From: an uncultured Bacteroides sp.
GTDB lineage: Bacteria > Bacteroidota > Bacteroidia > Bacteroidales > Bacteroidaceae
Assembly: GCF_963677715.1 (NCBI RefSeq)
Contig: NZ_OY782495.1
Span: 1,726,001-1,790,000 of the forward strand
Direction of reading: 5' to 3'
Length of the DNA: 64,000 nt
Of this stretch, positions 62,950 through 64,000 are shown in pieces. Each line of letters starts with the position of its first letter. The stretch's first letter is position 1. A model generated the notes under the pieces. That model saw nothing but the letters and a program-made list of their open reading frames with translations, ran no database searches and had not been told where the DNA came from. The position numbers were made by a program, and so were the translations under genes.

Positions 62950-63312
62950 ATGGAAAAGTTGACTATACAAGAGGAAGAAGTGATGATTTATATCTGGGAA
63001 CTGGAAAGCTGTATTGTAAAAGACATCGTAGCTAAATACCAAAAGCCGGCTCCGCCCTACACCACTATAGCCTCTATCGTTAAGAACCTCGAGCGCAAAG
63101 GCTATGTAAAGCCGCAACGCATAGGAAATACCTACCGCTACACACCGGCTATCAAACAGAACGAATACAAACGCATGTTTGTAGGCAATGTGGTTCAAAA
63201 TTATTTTGAGAATTCTTATAAAGAGATGGTTTCATTCTTTGCCAAAGATGAGAAAATCTCAACCGAAGATCTAAAAGAAATTATTGAAATGATTGAAAAG
63301 CGAAAAGAATAA
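62950..63312 (+). CDS. BlaI/MecI/CopY family repressor
   Basis: A 120-residue winged-helix repressor: MEKLTIQEEEVMIYIWEL begins the first helix, the recognition region is PPYTTIASIVKNLERKGYV, and the wing is RIGNTYRYTPAI. The C-terminal helices (about 80-120) dimerise. Members repress their own operon and are cleaved after the paired BlaR1-type protease senses a signal. It is followed 23 bases later by such a protease gene. The dyad in its promoter supports autoregulation. A link to beta-lactams is not shown; no beta-lactamase is in view. Confidence 0.93.
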   Translation: MEKLTIQEEEVMIYIWELESCIVKDIVAKYQKPAPPYTTIASIVKNLERKGYVKPQRIGNTYRYTPAIKQNEYKRMFVGNVVQNYFENSYKEMVSFFAKDEKISTEDLKEIIEMIEKRKE

Positions 63313-63335
63313 TGTAATTCTTAAAAATCAAGACC

Positions 63336-64000
63336 ATGAACCCTGATCTAACCTATTTACTGAAAGCAAACGTAGCCCTTGCCTTATTTTACGTTTTCTA
63401 TCGGACATTCTTCGACAAAGATACTTTCTTTTATTGGCGTCGACTGGTACTGGTATGCTTCCTCCTCGTCTCTGCCCTTTATCCCATACTGAACATGCAG
63501 GAATGGATCAAAGGACACGAACCAATGGTAGTGATGGCAGATATATATGCCACTATTATGATGCCTGAAGTAACAATCGGGGTACAGCCACAAGCAGCCA
63601 TCGATTGGCCAAACCTTATTCTATCAACACTCGGTTATATCTATTGGGGAGGTTTTATCTTGCTCAGCATACGGTTTTTGGTGCAACTTTTTAGTATCCT
63701 GCAATTAGTTATACACTGCCGTAAAGTAAGAATAAAAGGTGTCCGGGTATATTTGCTTGACAACCCTTCCGGACCATTCTCCTTCTTCCGATGGATATTC
63801 ATCCATACAAATTCTCATACCGATAACGAACTGGAGGAGATATTAATTCACGAGCAAGCACACAGCCGCCAGTGGCATTCCGTCGATGTTATTCTCAGCG
63901 AACTGGTTAGCATCATCTGCTGGTTTAACCCTTTTGCCTGGCTCATGCAACGTGAAATAAGATGTAATTTAGAATATTTAGCCGACAACCACGTATTGGA
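63336..64000 (+). CDS. BlaR1-like M56 family metallopeptidase, N-terminal part (cut by window edge)
   Basis: Membrane-embedded sensor protease partner of BlaI. About 221 residues are in the window: helices near 5-20, 31-46 and 96-120, then the M56 catalytic motif HEQAH (172-176) and the downstream ELVSIICWFNPFAWLMQRE and ADNHVLE with the third zinc-ligand region. Start ATG 63336 (MNPDLTYLLKANVAL). The C-terminal sensor part is outside the window, so whether it has a penicillin-binding domain or, as is common in Bacteroides, a TonB-like tail cannot be said. Confidence 0.92.
   Translation, partial: MNPDLTYLLKANVALALFYVFYRTFFDKDTFFYWRRLVLVCFLLVSALYPILNMQEWIKGHEPMVVMADIYATIMMPEVTIGVQPQAAIDWPNLILSTLGYIYWGGFILLSIRFLVQLFSILQLVIHCRKVRIKGVRVYLLDNPSGPFSFFRWIFIHTNSHTDNELEEILIHEQAHSRQWHSVDVILSELVSIICWFNPFAWLMQREIRCNLEYLADNHVL

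Overview
The window looks like a chromosomal segment of a Bacteroides-type bacterium (order Bacteroidales). The evidence is a SusC/SusD pair, a BlaI/BlaR1 pair, Bacteroidales gene neighbourhoods such as pdxJ-exbB-exbD-tonB and DUF1599-DoxX-tpiA, and repeated promoter elements of the Bacteroides form (-7 box TAnnTTTG, often with a TTTG/TTG box 18-22 bases upstream). I cannot name the species. No rRNA, tRNA, CRISPR array, insertion sequence or phage gene was seen.

Layout. 1-9420 is housekeeping, mostly minus strand: glmM (cut by the window edge), a DUF4827 lipoprotein, an NrnA-like DHH phosphoesterase, comEC, rpe, fmt, a ClC chloride channel and a Sua5/YrdC protein, with a divergent thioesterase. 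9427-19993 is a polysaccharide utilisation locus on the minus strand: SusC, SusD, a surface lipoprotein, a ROK kinase, a GH2 enzyme with the catalytic signature of exo-beta-D-glucosaminidases, and a XylR-like AraC regulator. Two 11-bp direct repeats upstream of the susC promoter look like its operator. 20781-25514 carries recJ, recQ and a TPR protein.

25966-33074 is an AT-rich accessory-looking block: a lone LytTR response regulator, a 932-residue coiled-coil surface lipoprotein, then a TPR histidine kinase translationally coupled to a second, closely related LytTR regulator. Function is unknown. An esterase follows on the minus strand.

34024-38291 is the Phe/Tyr operon (pheA, aminotransferase, DAHP synthase-chorismate mutase, tyrA). 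It is preceded by a complete transcription attenuator: consensus promoter, a 27-residue leader peptide rich in Phe and Tyr, an antiterminator strand and a strong intrinsic terminator. dnaG follows.

40503-54491 is conserved core on the minus strand: folE, a SPOR protein, tpiA (in frame with a DoxX-like membrane protein, one uninterrupted ORF), DUF1599, an M23/LysM peptidase, ndk, the seven-gene run pdxJ-exbB-exbD-tonB-DJ-1-ispD-recG, and mdh; nadK is divergent. 54661-64000 on the plus strand holds a coiled-coil membrane protein, a TolC-HlyD-ABC-2 permease pair export operon with no ATPase gene, an MsbA-like ABC exporter, and blaI-blaR1 with a BlaI-type dyad in the promoter; blaR1 runs off the end.

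All functional calls are from reading motifs and gene order; no database search was run.
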